A DNA stretch of 64,000 nucleotides, taken from positions 248,001 through 312,000 of the forward strand of contig NZ_CP051006.1 of assembly GCF_014673495.1 (NCBI RefSeq). The letters run 5' to 3'. Position numbers and translations under genes: made by a program. The DNA comes from Streptomyces griseofuscus (GTDB lineage: Bacteria > Actinomycetota > Actinomycetes > Streptomycetales > Streptomycetaceae). Shown here one piece after another: positions 37,614-46,614 of this stretch (its first letter is position 1; each line of letters opens with the position of its first letter). The notes under the pieces were generated by a model, which saw nothing but the letters and a program-made list of their open reading frames with translations, made no database searches and had not been told where the DNA came from.

Positions 37614-38405
37614 TCATGCGGTGTCGGTGAGTTCGCCGAGTTCTGTGTCGGTCAGGCGCAGCGCTGCCGCGGCCAGGTCCTCCTAAAGGTGCGCGACCTT
37701 GGAGGTGCCGGGGGTGGGCAGCACGACCTTGGAGCGGGCGAGCAGCCGGGCCAGTGCCACCCAGGACGGCCGGGCGCCGTGGGCGGTCGCGATCCGGTCG
37801 AGCGGCCGCCGGGGCGGGCGAGCTCGCCCGCAGCTACCGGCATGAAACCGATGCGGTGGTGGGTGCAGGGGTCCAGGACGTCGGCGGAGCTGCGGCCGGT
37901 CAAGGTTGTCGCATCTGGACAGTGGCGATCTCCGCGATCGGGCACGCGTGCTCGATCTGGTCGACGGTGACCTGGGACAGGCCGCTCGCGGTCGATGTGG
38001 TCCAGGCCGAGCCGGCGAAGGCTCATCAGGGTCTGCTCACACAGGTACTGCGGGCGCCCGACCGGCGGCCACGCCCCGAGGCCCAAGCGCACCAGTCCGT
38101 CGCGAGTCCTGATCGTGTCCGGGCCGCTGCGAGTCTGTCCGACCTTCGTCGCGATGAGCGCCTCGTCGAGGTAGGAGTGGATCGCCTCGCGGATGATCTC
38201 CTCGCTGACGTGGGGGCCGTAGGAGTCCGCGGTGTCGATCAGCTGCACGCCGAGCTCGACGCCACGGCGTTCCACGCAGACTGACTCGTCGCGGTCGTCG
38301 GGCTCGCCCCCACACACCGAGCCCGGTCAGTCGCACGGCGCCGAAGCCGAGACGGGTGGCTTCCTTCCCGGCGGTGCCGGCGGCGCCGGACAGGGCAGCG
38401 GTCAT
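37614..38405 (-). pseudogene. Aldo/keto reductase with frameshifts and internal TAG
   Basis: Start ATG 38405 overlaps the stop of the XRE regulator (ATGA). The N-terminal frame has ATRLGFGAVRLTG; the next frame gives ELGVQLIDTADSYGPHVSEE with the catalytic Asp and Tyr and EALIATKVGQTRSGP; another gives ARPSWVALARLLARSKVVLP. A TAG at 37683-37685 splits KVAHL from EDLAAAALRLTDTELGEL, replacing an expected Glu codon. The TIM-barrel enzyme is therefore non-functional unless errors are present. Confidence 0.7.
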
Positions 38406-39268
38406 GATCGGACGTCTTGTTCCTCTGTGGTGGTGTCCTGAACGGTGGAAGCCGAGTCCTGCTCGGCCAGTCGGCGGAGCAGCAACAGGGCATCGGCGCT
38501 GGCGCTGCCCGGTTCCGCGCTGTAGACGGACAGGTGCTGACCCGGGGCGCTGGTGACGGCCAGGGCCTCGAAGTGCAGCCGCACCTCACCCACGCGTGAG
38601 TGCCGGAAGCGCTTGTCCTCCTGCGTGCGGGGACGAACCTCGTAACGTGCCCACAGGCCGGTGAAGGCGGGGCTGCGCACGCTGAGCTCGCCGACGATCC
38701 GCTCGATCCGCTCGTCCTCGGGGAACTGCGAGGAGGACGCCCGCAAGTTGCCCACGGCGGTGCGCGCCGCCTTGTCCCAGTCGACGTAGAACTCCCGCGC
38801 GAACGGATCGAGGAAGATCATTCGCAGCAGGTTGTCGTACCGGGCGAACCCGCAGTACAGCTCGGACGCCATCGCATTGGCGGCCAGCACGTCCTGCGCC
38901 GCACCGACCACGAAGGCAGGCACGTCGCGCATGCCGTCCATCAGCCGCACCAGCTCCGGGGCCACGGTAGGTGCCGCGGACGCCGCGGCAAAGACGGGCA
39001 GGCCGAGCCGGAACAGGTGCCCCGTGGCGGCACCGTCCAGCCACAGTGCCGCAGCGATCGCCCGGAGCACCTGCTCAGACGGGTTCCGCTCACGACCCTG
39101 CTCCAGGCGGATGTAGTAGTCCGTGCTCACCCCGGCCAGCAGCGCCACCTCGTCCCGCCGTAGCCCCGGCACCCGCCGGTCCCCGCCGTCGAGCAGCCCG
39201 ACGTCTCGCGGCGTGACCATCGCGCGGCGAGCACGCAGGTACTCACCGAGCTCGTTATTGCTTCCCAT
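38402..39268 (-). CDS. XRE regulator with MmyB-like ligand-binding domain
   Basis: A 288-residue regulator. HTH: GEYLRARRAMVTPRDVGL, RRVPGLRRDEVALLAGVSTD and YYIRLEQGRERNPSEQVL. The MmyB-like C-terminal half has VVGAAQDVLAANAMASELY, MIFLDPFAREFYVDWDKAA and LWARYEVRPRTQEDKRFRHS. Such regulators typically control a neighbouring oxidoreductase gene; here it overlaps a broken aldo/keto reductase gene by ATGA. ATG 39268 was chosen for the family start. A related regulator lies at 41176. Confidence 0.9.
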   Translation of the reverse strand: MGSNNELGEYLRARRAMVTPRDVGLLDGGDRRVPGLRRDEVALLAGVSTDYYIRLEQGRERNPSEQVLRAIAAALWLDGAATGHLFRLGLPVFAAASAAPTVAPELVRLMDGMRDVPAFVVGAAQDVLAANAMASELYCGFARYDNLLRMIFLDPFAREFYVDWDKAARTAVGNLRASSSQFPEDERIERIVGELSVRSPAFTGLWARYEVRPRTQEDKRFRHSRVGEVRLHFEALAVTSAPGQHLSVYSAEPGSASADALLLLRRLAEQDSASTVQDTTTEEQDVRS

Positions 39269-39303
39269 GTCCGCCACGCTAGACCCACCCCACGGGCCGG
39301 GGC

Positions 39304-40160
39304 GTGGGTGCGATGCACCCACCCGGGCTGCGGCTACCCGGCATCCCGCGGGGAAGCGGGACGCCGGCCGTGCCCCGACCTCGCGAGCCAGAACACCTGC
39401 TGGTACTGCAACGGTTCGTGGCCGCCACGGAAGGAAACGACCTGCTGCCCCTGCGCAACGGAGATGAGATCTTCCCCGCGATGCTCGGGGCGATCCGCGC
39501 GGCTCGGCACACCGTCGACATGATGACCTTCGTGTACTGGCAAGGTCGGATCGCGCACGACTTCGCCGCCGCTCTGGCCGACCGCGCCCGTGCGGGGGTC
39601 CGCGTACGGCTGATGCTCGACGGCTTCGGCGCCAAGGAGACCGAACAACGGCTGCTCGACCTCATAGCGCCGCGGGCGTGCAGGTGGCCTGGTTCCCCGA
39701 CCCCTGTGGCTGTCGCCCTTCAAACGGAACCACCGCTGCCACCGCAAGGCCCTCGTGGCCGACGAGCAGACCGCCTTCACCGGCGGCGTCGGCATCGCCG
39801 AGGAACGGTGCGGCAACGCCCGCAAGCCCGCCGAATGGCGCGACACCCACGTGCGGGTGCGCGGTCCGGCCGTGGACGGCATCGGGGCAGCGTTCGCGCA
39901 GAACTGGGCGGAGTGCCACGACGAACTCTTCGACGACCATGACCGCTTCACGGAACACCCGCAGACCGGCTCGTCGGTGGTGCAGGTCGTCCGCGGCTCC
40001 GCGAGCATCGGCTGGCAGGACATGCAGACCCTCATCCGCGTCACGCTCACTTCCGCCGAGGAACGTTTTCGGCTGGCCACCGCCTACTTCGCCCCCGACA
40101 CCTACTTCATCGACCTGCTGTGCGAAACCGCCCAGCGCGGCGTGCGCGCCGAAATGAGGG
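39304..40160 (+). pseudogene. Phospholipase D / cardiolipin synthase-like, frameshifted and truncated
   Basis: From GTG 39304 the first frame has NGDEIFPAMLGAIRAARHTVD, MMTFVYWQGRIAHDFAAALA and VRLMLDGFGAKETEQRLL. Near 39700 the frame shifts; the second frame has the first HKD-type site (HRKALVADEQTAFTGGVG) and YFAPDTYFIDLLCETAQRGV. It is cut at about 40160, where the convergent epimerase gene ends, so the second HKD motif is missing. A working enzyme needs both. Confidence 0.7.
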
Positions 40161-40185
40161 GCGGGCCGGCCGGGCGCGGTGACCG

Positions 40186-41040
40186 TCACAGGGCTCCGGC
40201 GTCCCGGGCCGTCCAGACGCTCGGGTAGATCGGCCGGAAGCCGAGCTCCCGGCGGATCCGCTGGTTGGATGTGATCCCGAACCACGGGTCGGGGTCCGTG
40301 AGCTCGTGGAGCCCGGCGGGCACCTCGACGCCGTTGAGCTGGTACAGCTCGACCGTCGTGACGGGGGCGTCGTCGGCGATGTTGTAGATCCGGCCGGCGA
40401 TGCCCGGCGCGTACAGCAGACGCATCAGGCCCTGGGCGACGTCCGCGTGGTGGACCATCTGCAGGCGCTGGTGCGGCGCCCAACGGGAGGCCCAGTGCAT
40501 GACGTTGGCGAGGTGCGGGTCGCCCTCGCCGTAGACGAAGGGGAGCCGTCCGATGCGTACGTCCAGGCCCTCGAGCGCGAGCAGTTCGCGCTCGGCCTCG
40601 GCCTTGGACTCGGGGTAGGCGCCCCACAGCGCGCCGCCCGGCCGGCTCTCGTCCTCCTCGGTCAGCGGGCGGCCCCGGCCGAGGCCGTACACATTGTTCG
40701 TGCTGACCTGCACGAACCGGGACACGCCCGAGGCCCGCGCGGCGCGGCCCAGGGCCGCCGCGGCGTCCCGGTTGACGGCCCACGCCTCCTCGTCCGGCAC
40801 CCCGCGGAAGGAGGCGGCGACGTTCACGACGGCGTCCACACCGGCGAGCGCCTTGCCGAGTGCCTCCTCGTCACGCATGTCGCCCACGGCGACCTGGGCA
40901 CCCAGCTCCGCGAAGCGCTCGCCGCGGGCCGCGTCCCGTACCAGGACTCGCACCTGCTCGCCGGGCTGCCGCTGGGCCAGCAGCCTCGGCACGAAGCGGC
41001 GCCCGACCTGTCCCGTCGTACCGGTCACCAAAGTCAGCAT
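40186..41040 (-). CDS. NAD-dependent epimerase/dehydratase
   Basis: A 284-residue extended SDR: Rossmann loop TGTTGQVGRRFVPRLL, VNVAASFRGV, the catalytic Ser in VQVSTNNVYG and Tyr/Lys in YPESKAEAERELL, and FVYGEGDPHLANVM. AAGGAG precedes ATG 41040. Divergent from an MmyB-like XRE gene, with a perfect 12-bp palindrome in between, so that regulator is the probable controller. Substrate unknown. Confidence 0.88.
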   Translation of the reverse strand: MLTLVTGTTGQVGRRFVPRLLAQRQPGEQVRVLVRDAARGERFAELGAQVAVGDMRDEEALGKALAGVDAVVNVAASFRGVPDEEAWAVNRDAAAALGRAARASGVSRFVQVSTNNVYGLGRGRPLTEEDESRPGGALWGAYPESKAEAERELLALEGLDVRIGRLPFVYGEGDPHLANVMHWASRWAPHQRLQMVHHADVAQGLMRLLYAPGIAGRIYNIADDAPVTTVELYQLNGVEVPAGLHELTDPDPWFGITSNQRIRRELGFRPIYPSVWTARDAGAL

Positions 41041-41067
41041 GATGTTCTCCTTGCGCACTACGTCGTC

Positions 41068-41079
41068 GTTGTCGACAAC
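41068..41079. promoter_or_regulatory. 12-bp perfect palindrome GTTGTC-GACAAC
   Basis: Located 28 bases before the epimerase start and about 100 bases before the divergent XRE gene. A plausible operator for that regulator. Confidence 0.5.
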
Positions 41080-41175
41080 CAGCCTCGGCCGACACGGGGG
41101 GCGCGGGGAGAGACCCCTTCATCAGGGGATCGCGGGTCCCTGGATAAGCCGTCCGGCCTCCCGCACCCTGGAAAG

Positions 41176-42024
41176 GTGAACCGAGCCGAACTCGCCGACT
41201 TCCTGCGCCGCGCCCGCGCCCGTCTGGACCCTTCCGACGTCGGCCTCACGGCCGGAGCCCGCCGCCGTACGCCGGGGCTGCGCCGCGAGGAGGTGGCCCA
41301 GCTGGCCGGCATGTCCGTGGACTACTACACGCGGCTGGAACAGTCCCGGGGCCCGCGTCCGTCCCGCCAGATGCTCACCGCGCTGGCCCGCGCCCTGCGC
41401 CTGACGGAGGACGAACGCGACCACCTGTTCCACCTCACCGGCGAGGAGCCGCCGCGCCGGGAGGCGACCAGCACGCACGTACGCCCGGGCCTGCTCCTGG
41501 TGCTGGACCGGCTGCACGACATCCCGGCGATGGTGGTGACCGACTGCGGCGAGGTCCTGGCCCAGAACGCGCTGTCGCGGGCACTGAGCGGAGACGTCCT
41601 CGCCCGCCCGCCCCGAGAACGCAACATGATCCGCCGCTTCTTCCTGGACCCGGCGGCCCAGGAGCTGTTCCCACCCGAGGACCGCCGGGAGCGCGCCCGC
41701 GAACAGGTGGCCGGCTTGCGAGCGGTGGCCTCGGCCCGCCCCGCGGACCCCGGACCCGCCGCCCTCGTCGCCGAACTGCGCGCCGCGAGCGAGGAGTTCG
41801 CCCGCCTCTGGGACCAACACGAGGTCGCCGTACGCCGCGCCTCCACGAAACGGTTCCGGCACCCCGCGATCGGCATCCTCGACCTCGACTGCGAGGTCCT
41901 CGTCAACTCCGACCACGACCAGCGGCTCGTCATCCACACGGCCCGCCCGGGCACGGAGTCGTACGAGCGCTTGCAGTTGCTGCGGGTGGTGGGCTTGCAG
42001 GACCTGACGCCGACGGGCTCCTGA
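41176..42024 (+). CDS. XRE regulator with MmyB-like ligand-binding domain
   Basis: A 282-residue regulator with the same plan as the 38402-39268 protein. HTH: RAELADFLRRARARLDPS, TPGLRREEVAQLAGMSVDYY and RLEQSRGPRPSRQML. MmyB-like part: LDRLHDIPAMVVTDCGEVLA, IRRFFLDPAAQELFP and EVAVRRASTKRFRHPAIG. GTG 41176 is used; GGAAAG is nearby. Probably represses or activates the divergent epimerase gene in response to a small ligand, possibly a fatty acid as proposed for MmyB. Confidence 0.88.
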   Translation: MNRAELADFLRRARARLDPSDVGLTAGARRRTPGLRREEVAQLAGMSVDYYTRLEQSRGPRPSRQMLTALARALRLTEDERDHLFHLTGEEPPRREATSTHVRPGLLLVLDRLHDIPAMVVTDCGEVLAQNALSRALSGDVLARPPRERNMIRRFFLDPAAQELFPPEDRRERAREQVAGLRAVASARPADPGPAALVAELRAASEEFARLWDQHEVAVRRASTKRFRHPAIGILDLDCEVLVNSDHDQRLVIHTARPGTESYERLQLLRVVGLQDLTPTGS

Positions 42025-42489
42025 CCCCATGCGCGCCTTCGAGTCCGCTCCCTGCCCACCGCGCCTCGCCCACGATCCCGGACGCGCGCGCCATCCGGGC
42101 GCGACGGCGGCACATGCAGGCAGGGGACCACTCCTCCCACCAAGCCCTCAAGCCCCTGCTCGGCGCCCATGGAGATCGCCGCGGACGAGGGCCGCCATCA
42201 CCGCGACGCCGTCGGCACGGGCCCTCGCAGCCGTTCCCGCCGGACCGTTGCAGGTGCGTGGCACCGCCCGTACGAGGACCGGCCTGACCACAGCAATACG
42301 CGGTGAGGCCTGCTTACGCCACGTACATGCTCCTCGCCGCGCACGCGAAGCAGTCGGGTACCGCGCGCCGGCCCGTCTGCGAAGGGGCGGCCGCCACTCG
42401 GCCACCGGGGCACTTCCCCAGCGAAGTGCTCCCAGCCGCTCGGGTCCCGGCACGCCGCCGTCTTCCGGACGGCGCTGCCGTCGCATCCG
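42025..42489. other. Intergenic, no supported gene
   Basis: GC-rich spacer after the XRE gene. Several overlapping open frames on both strands, none with a ribosome site or recognisable motif. Confidence 0.4.
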
Positions 42490-42732
42490 GCTGATGGAGC
42501 AGGCTGTCGCGAGCGGCCCGTCTGGGAGGCGGAGATCCCGCTGGAGGTGATCCGGGGCGCCGCCCTGCCGATTCTGGTGATCTGCGGAACCTGGGAGCAC
42601 GCGCCGGCCCTCCACCGCGAGCACGTGGGGCTCCCTCTCATGGCCGTGGCCGAGTCCCTCACGGACTCCCTCGCAGGCCGCCTCCTGTGCGGGTGCCCGG
42701 GTACTACCCGCACACCCAGGAGCCCACCGCCG
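42490..42732 (+). pseudogene. Alpha/beta hydrolase C-terminal remnant
   Basis: The frame reads EIPLEVIRGAALPILVICGT then WEHAPALHREHVGLPLMAV, resembling the strand-loop region of alpha/beta hydrolases that carries the acidic catalytic residue. No nucleophile elbow upstream, so only a fragment remains, running into the 3' end of the LacI gene. Confidence 0.4.
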
Positions 42733-43743
42733 TCAACGCGACGGCGCCGGTCCGGAGCTGGCCCGGACGGTCAGCTCCGGTGCGATGAGCACCACGTCGT
42801 CCGTCTCGCGCCCGTCGAGTCTGCCCACCAGGAGGTCGACCGCGTGCCGGCCCATCTCCTGGGCAGGAACGGCGACCGAGGTGAGCCGTACCGAGGCCTG
42901 GACGGCGACCTGGTCGGGGCAGACGGCGACCACCGACACGTCCTCGGGCACGGCCCGCCCCAGCCGGCGCAGCACGGCGAGCAGGGGCTCCACGGCGGAC
43001 TCGTTCTGCACGACGAAGCCCGTGGTGCGCGGGCGCTCGTCGAAGATCCGGGACAGGGTCGCCGCCATGGCGTCGTAGCCGCCCTCCCAGGGGCGGTGCA
43101 GTACCTTCAGGCCGAGTTCGCGTGCCCGCGAGCGGAGGCCGTCGAGAGTGCGTACGGCGAAGCCGGTGTGCCGCTCGTAGACGGCGGGCGCCTCGCCGAT
43201 GACGGCGACCTCCCGGTGGCCGAGCTCCGCCAGGTGCTCCACGCAGAGCGCGCCCGTCGCGCTCCAGTCGAGATCGACACAGGTCGCACCGGCGGGGTCG
43301 GTGGGCAGACCGATCAGCACAGCGGGCTGCTCGGTCGCCCGCAGCAAGGGCAGCCGGTCGTCGTCGAGTTCGACGTCCATGAGGATCATCGCGTCGGCAA
43401 GTCCGCTGCCGGTGACCCGGCGCACCGCGTCGGGGCCCTCCTCGCCGGTGAGCAGCAGGATGTCGTAGCCGTGCGTGCGGGCGGTGGTCGCCACAGCGGT
43501 GGCGATCTCCATCATCACCGGGACGTACATGTCCGTACGCAGGGGGATCATGAGGGCGATGATGTTCGACCGATTGCTGGCCAACGCGCGTGCGCCCGCG
43601 TTCGGGTGGTAGCCCAGTGCCCGGATGCTCCGCCCGACCCTCTCCCGGGTCTCCGCGGAGATGGACCGCTTGCCGCTGAGGACGTAGCTCACCGTGCTCG
43701 CCGAAACTCCGGCGTGCTGGGCGACCTCTGCGAGAGTGACCAA
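42733..43743 (-). CDS. LacI-family regulator of the xyloside locus
   Basis: A 336-residue LacI repressor. The HTH with hinge reads TLAEVAQHAGVSASTVSYVL, SGKRSISAETRERV and SIRALGYHPNAGARAL; the sugar-binding domain has MIPLRTDMYVPVMMEIATAV and SVVAVCPDQVAVQASVRLTS. TTG 43743 is the apparent start (TTG GTC ACT CTC). Three palindromes close to GTCGAAGCGCTTCGAC lie just upstream of this gene, after GH31 and before the ABC operon, so this protein probably represses all of them until a xyloside or xyloglucan sugar binds (inference). Confidence 0.9.
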   Translation of the reverse strand: MVTLAEVAQHAGVSASTVSYVLSGKRSISAETRERVGRSIRALGYHPNAGARALASNRSNIIALMIPLRTDMYVPVMMEIATAVATTARTHGYDILLLTGEEGPDAVRRVTGSGLADAMILMDVELDDDRLPLLRATEQPAVLIGLPTDPAGATCVDLDWSATGALCVEHLAELGHREVAVIGEAPAVYERHTGFAVRTLDGLRSRARELGLKVLHRPWEGGYDAMAATLSRIFDERPRTTGFVVQNESAVEPLLAVLRRLGRAVPEDVSVVAVCPDQVAVQASVRLTSVAVPAQEMGRHAVDLLVGRLDGRETDDVVLIAPELTVRASSGPAPSR

Positions 43744-43761
43744 CCGGCTCTCCAGGCTCTA

Positions 43762-43773
43762 CGAAACGCTTCG
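43762..43773. promoter_or_regulatory. LacI operator (one mismatch)
   Basis: CGAAACGCTTCG, one base off the palindrome CGAAGCGCTTCG, 19 bases upstream of the lacI start. Suggests autoregulation. Confidence 0.6.
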
Positions 43774-43849
43774 ACAGGACACGTGATCCGACAGGAGTGG
43801 GCAGGGGCGACTTCACCCTAATACCAGCTGGAGGGGTGTGTCCATCTCC

Positions 43850-43865
43850 GTCGAAGCGCTTCGAC
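43850..43865. promoter_or_regulatory. LacI operator, perfect palindrome
   Basis: GTCGAAGCGCTTCGAC, a 16-bp perfect palindrome of the LacI type, between the 3' end of the GH31 gene and lacI, about 110 bases upstream of lacI. Confidence 0.75.
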
Positions 43866-43871
43866 TCACCC

Positions 43872-46142
43872 TCAGGCCGACGGCACCGTGACCCGGCCGG
43901 TTCCCGTGCCGCCCGGGCCGCCCGCGACCTGCACGGTGAACGGCTTGTCGCTGCCCTCCGCGGTGACGCGCAGAGTGCCTCCTTCCCGTCGGAGGCGGAA
44001 GGTGGCGCTGGTGGCGCCGGCCTGGTCCGGGACAGTCACGGTTCGCTCGTATCCGTGCTCGGGGGTCGGGTGGACCAGCAGGGTGATGCCGTCCAGCCAG
44101 TCGTCGTCCGGGTGCCGGCCGTCGGCGGCCAGCGGCAGGACGGCTCCCTCGCGGACGTACAGCGGGAGGCTGTCGTAACCGTGGCGCTCGGTGCGCCAGA
44201 GCGGGCCGGTGACCGTCTCGCCGGTGAGCAACTGCGTCCAGGTGCCCTCGGGCAGGTAGACCTCGACCTCGCCGTCTTCGGTGAAGACCGGGGCGACCAG
44301 CAGATGGGCGCCGAGCATGTACTGGCGGTCCAGCGGGCGGCAGGCCGGGTCGCCGGGAAACTCCAGCAGCATCGGACGCATCGAGGGCACGCCCGTGCGG
44401 TGGGCCTCGACGGCGACACCGTACAAGTAGGGCATCAGGCGCTGCTTGAGCAGGGTGAAGCGGCGGGCGACGTCGACGGCCTCGTCGCCGAACTCCCACG
44501 GCACGCGGTAGGAGGAGGAGCCGTGCAGACGGCTGTGCGAGGACAGCAGGCCGAAGGCCAGCCAGCGCTTGAACACCGAGGCGTCGGGGGTGCCTTCGAA
44601 GCCGCCGATGTCGTGGCTCCAGAAGCCGAAGCCGCTCAGCGACAGCGAGAGCCCGCCGCGCAGGGACTCGGCCATGGCCTCGAAGGAGGACCAGCAGTCC
44701 CCGCCCCAGTGCACCGGGTACTGCTGGCCGCCCACGGTCGCGGAGCGGGCGAACAGCACAGCCTCGCCCTGGCCGCGTTCCTTCTCCAGGAGGTCGAAGA
44801 CGGTCTTGTTGTACAGCTCGGTGTAGTAGTTGTGCATCCGCTCGGGGTCCGAGCCGTCGTGCCAGACGACCTCGGTGGGGACGCGCTCGCCGAAGTCGGT
44901 CTTGAAACAGTCGACGCCCTGGTCCAGCAGTGGTTTGAGCTTCGACTGGAACCACGCGCAGGCCTCGGGACTGGTGAAGTCCACCAGCCCCATGCCCGCC
45001 TGCCACAGGTCCCACTGCCACACGTCGCCGTTGGCGCGGCGCACAAGGTGCCCCAGTTCGGCGGCCTCGTCGAACAGCGGGGACTTCTGGGCGAGGTACG
45101 GGTTGATCCAGACACTGATCCTCAAGCCCTTGGCCTTCAGCCGGGCCAGCATGCCCTCAGGGTCGGGGAAGACGTCCGGGTCCCACCGGAAGTCACACCA
45201 CTGGTACTCACGCATCCAGAAGCAGTCGAAATGGAACACGGACAAGGGGATGCCGCGCTCGGCCATGCCGTCGACGAACGACATCACCGTCGCCTCGTCG
45301 TAGGAGGTGGTGAAGGAGCTGGTCAGCCACAGCCCGAAGGACCAGGCCGGCGGCAGGGCCGGACGCCCGGTGAGACACGTGTAGCGGCTGAGGACCTCCT
45401 TCGGGGTGGGACCGGCGACGACGTAGTACTCCAGGGTCTGGTCCTCGACGCTGAACTGGACCTGGCCGACGGATTCCGAGCCGACCTCGAAGGAGACCTT
45501 GCCGGGGTGGTTGACGAAGACGCCGTAGCCGCGTGAGGAGAGGTAGAACGGGATGTTCTTGTACGCCTGCTCGCTGCTCGTGCCGCCGTCGGCCTGCCAC
45601 ATGTCGACGACCTGTCCGTTCTTGACGAACGGGGTGAAGCGCTCGCCGAGGCCGTAGACCTGCTCGCCGACGCCGAGCGCGAGCTTGCCCACCATGTGGT
45701 GCCCGCCCCGGTCGGTGGTGGCGAACGCGGCCCCCTTGGCACCCGACCGGGTCAGTTCGCGGCCGTCGGCGTCGCGAAAGCTCAGCGCGAAGGGGGCGCA
45801 GCGGTCCAGGCGCAGGCTGAGCGGGCCGCTGGTCAGCTCGGTGACACCGCCTTCGGTGCGCACCTCGCCCACCCCGCCCTCGTCACCGCCGACAGTGAAG
45901 CAGGGGCCGGTCCGACGCTTCCCGGAGTGGTGGGTGAGGCGGATGCCGATGACGCCCTCGGCGGGCGAAAAGCAGTCGACGGAGATGAGCGGCGCGTTGA
46001 GCGTGTCACCCCTGCGCGTCACGCGTTGCACCGCGGCGTGGACGGTGATGCGCTTCGACTCCATGCGGACGTCACGCACGTCGGTGGCGTAGTCGATGTG
46101 TACGCCATCGCGAACGCGCCAGAAGCCGTCGGTGAACTTCAT
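43872..46142 (-). CDS. GH31 alpha-xylosidase
   Basis: A 756-residue cytosolic GH31 enzyme of the YicI type, which releases alpha-linked xylose from xyloglucan oligosaccharides such as isoprimeverose. The nucleophile Asp lies in CFKTDFGERVP, the acid/base Asp in HWGGDCWSSFEAM; other signatures are PPAWSFGLWLTSSFTTSYDE and DFRWDPDVFPDPEGML. There is no signal peptide, in keeping with an imported substrate. Divergent from a sugar ABC transporter and followed by lacI, so transporter, enzyme and repressor form one regulon. Confidence 0.9.
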   Translation of the reverse strand: MKFTDGFWRVRDGVHIDYATDVRDVRMESKRITVHAAVQRVTRRGDTLNAPLISVDCFSPAEGVIGIRLTHHSGKRRTGPCFTVGGDEGGVGEVRTEGGVTELTSGPLSLRLDRCAPFALSFRDADGRELTRSGAKGAAFATTDRGGHHMVGKLALGVGEQVYGLGERFTPFVKNGQVVDMWQADGGTSSEQAYKNIPFYLSSRGYGVFVNHPGKVSFEVGSESVGQVQFSVEDQTLEYYVVAGPTPKEVLSRYTCLTGRPALPPAWSFGLWLTSSFTTSYDEATVMSFVDGMAERGIPLSVFHFDCFWMREYQWCDFRWDPDVFPDPEGMLARLKAKGLRISVWINPYLAQKSPLFDEAAELGHLVRRANGDVWQWDLWQAGMGLVDFTSPEACAWFQSKLKPLLDQGVDCFKTDFGERVPTEVVWHDGSDPERMHNYYTELYNKTVFDLLEKERGQGEAVLFARSATVGGQQYPVHWGGDCWSSFEAMAESLRGGLSLSLSGFGFWSHDIGGFEGTPDASVFKRWLAFGLLSSHSRLHGSSSYRVPWEFGDEAVDVARRFTLLKQRLMPYLYGVAVEAHRTGVPSMRPMLLEFPGDPACRPLDRQYMLGAHLLVAPVFTEDGEVEVYLPEGTWTQLLTGETVTGPLWRTERHGYDSLPLYVREGAVLPLAADGRHPDDDWLDGITLLVHPTPEHGYERTVTVPDQAGATSATFRLRREGGTLRVTAEGSDKPFTVQVAGGPGGTGTGRVTVPSA

Positions 46143-46377
46143 GATCTTCCTCAGGGGTGCGGAGGCCGTCGAGCCGGGACACAGGCATCGCCACGAAGGC
46201 TCTGAAGAGGCTTGATTGTGCAGGCGACACCTTGCTGCACGCCGAGCCGCGAAGCAAGAGGCGTCCGCACGGGGCTAGCGCGCGGGCGACCTCGTGACGT
46301 ATTAGTCATCCCACCAAACGAACTGTCCGGCGACGTCTCCGGACCCCGCGACAGCAAGGGCCGCACATGTCGATTTT
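46143..46377. other. Divergent promoter region GH31 / ABC operon
   Basis: About 235 bases before the operator at 46378. It must hold the GH31 promoter; I see no further clear palindrome or hairpin. Confidence 0.4.
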
Positions 46378-46393
46378 GTCGAAGCGCTTCAAC
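46378..46393. promoter_or_regulatory. LacI operator upstream of ABC operon
   Basis: GTCGAAGCGCTTCAAC differs in one position from the perfect palindrome at 43850-43865. It lies 222 bases upstream of the binding-protein gene in the divergent spacer. Confidence 0.7.
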
Positions 46394-46614
46394 TCCGCCT
46401 CCGAGAACCGGTTCTCCTACGGCTTGCCGACCGTCCGCTGCCGTCCGCACCAACCGTTCCGTGTTCCGCGCCCCCCGCGCCGCGCACGGGGCTGAGCCAC
46501 GCCCGACGGGCGCGTCCTCCAGCGCCGCGTCCAAGGCCCCTGGCCCGCGCTCCGCCGCCCCGAAGGGCGATGCGTTCACCGGATCCGGCACCCCTCCCAC
46601 CCAAGGGCAGCATC

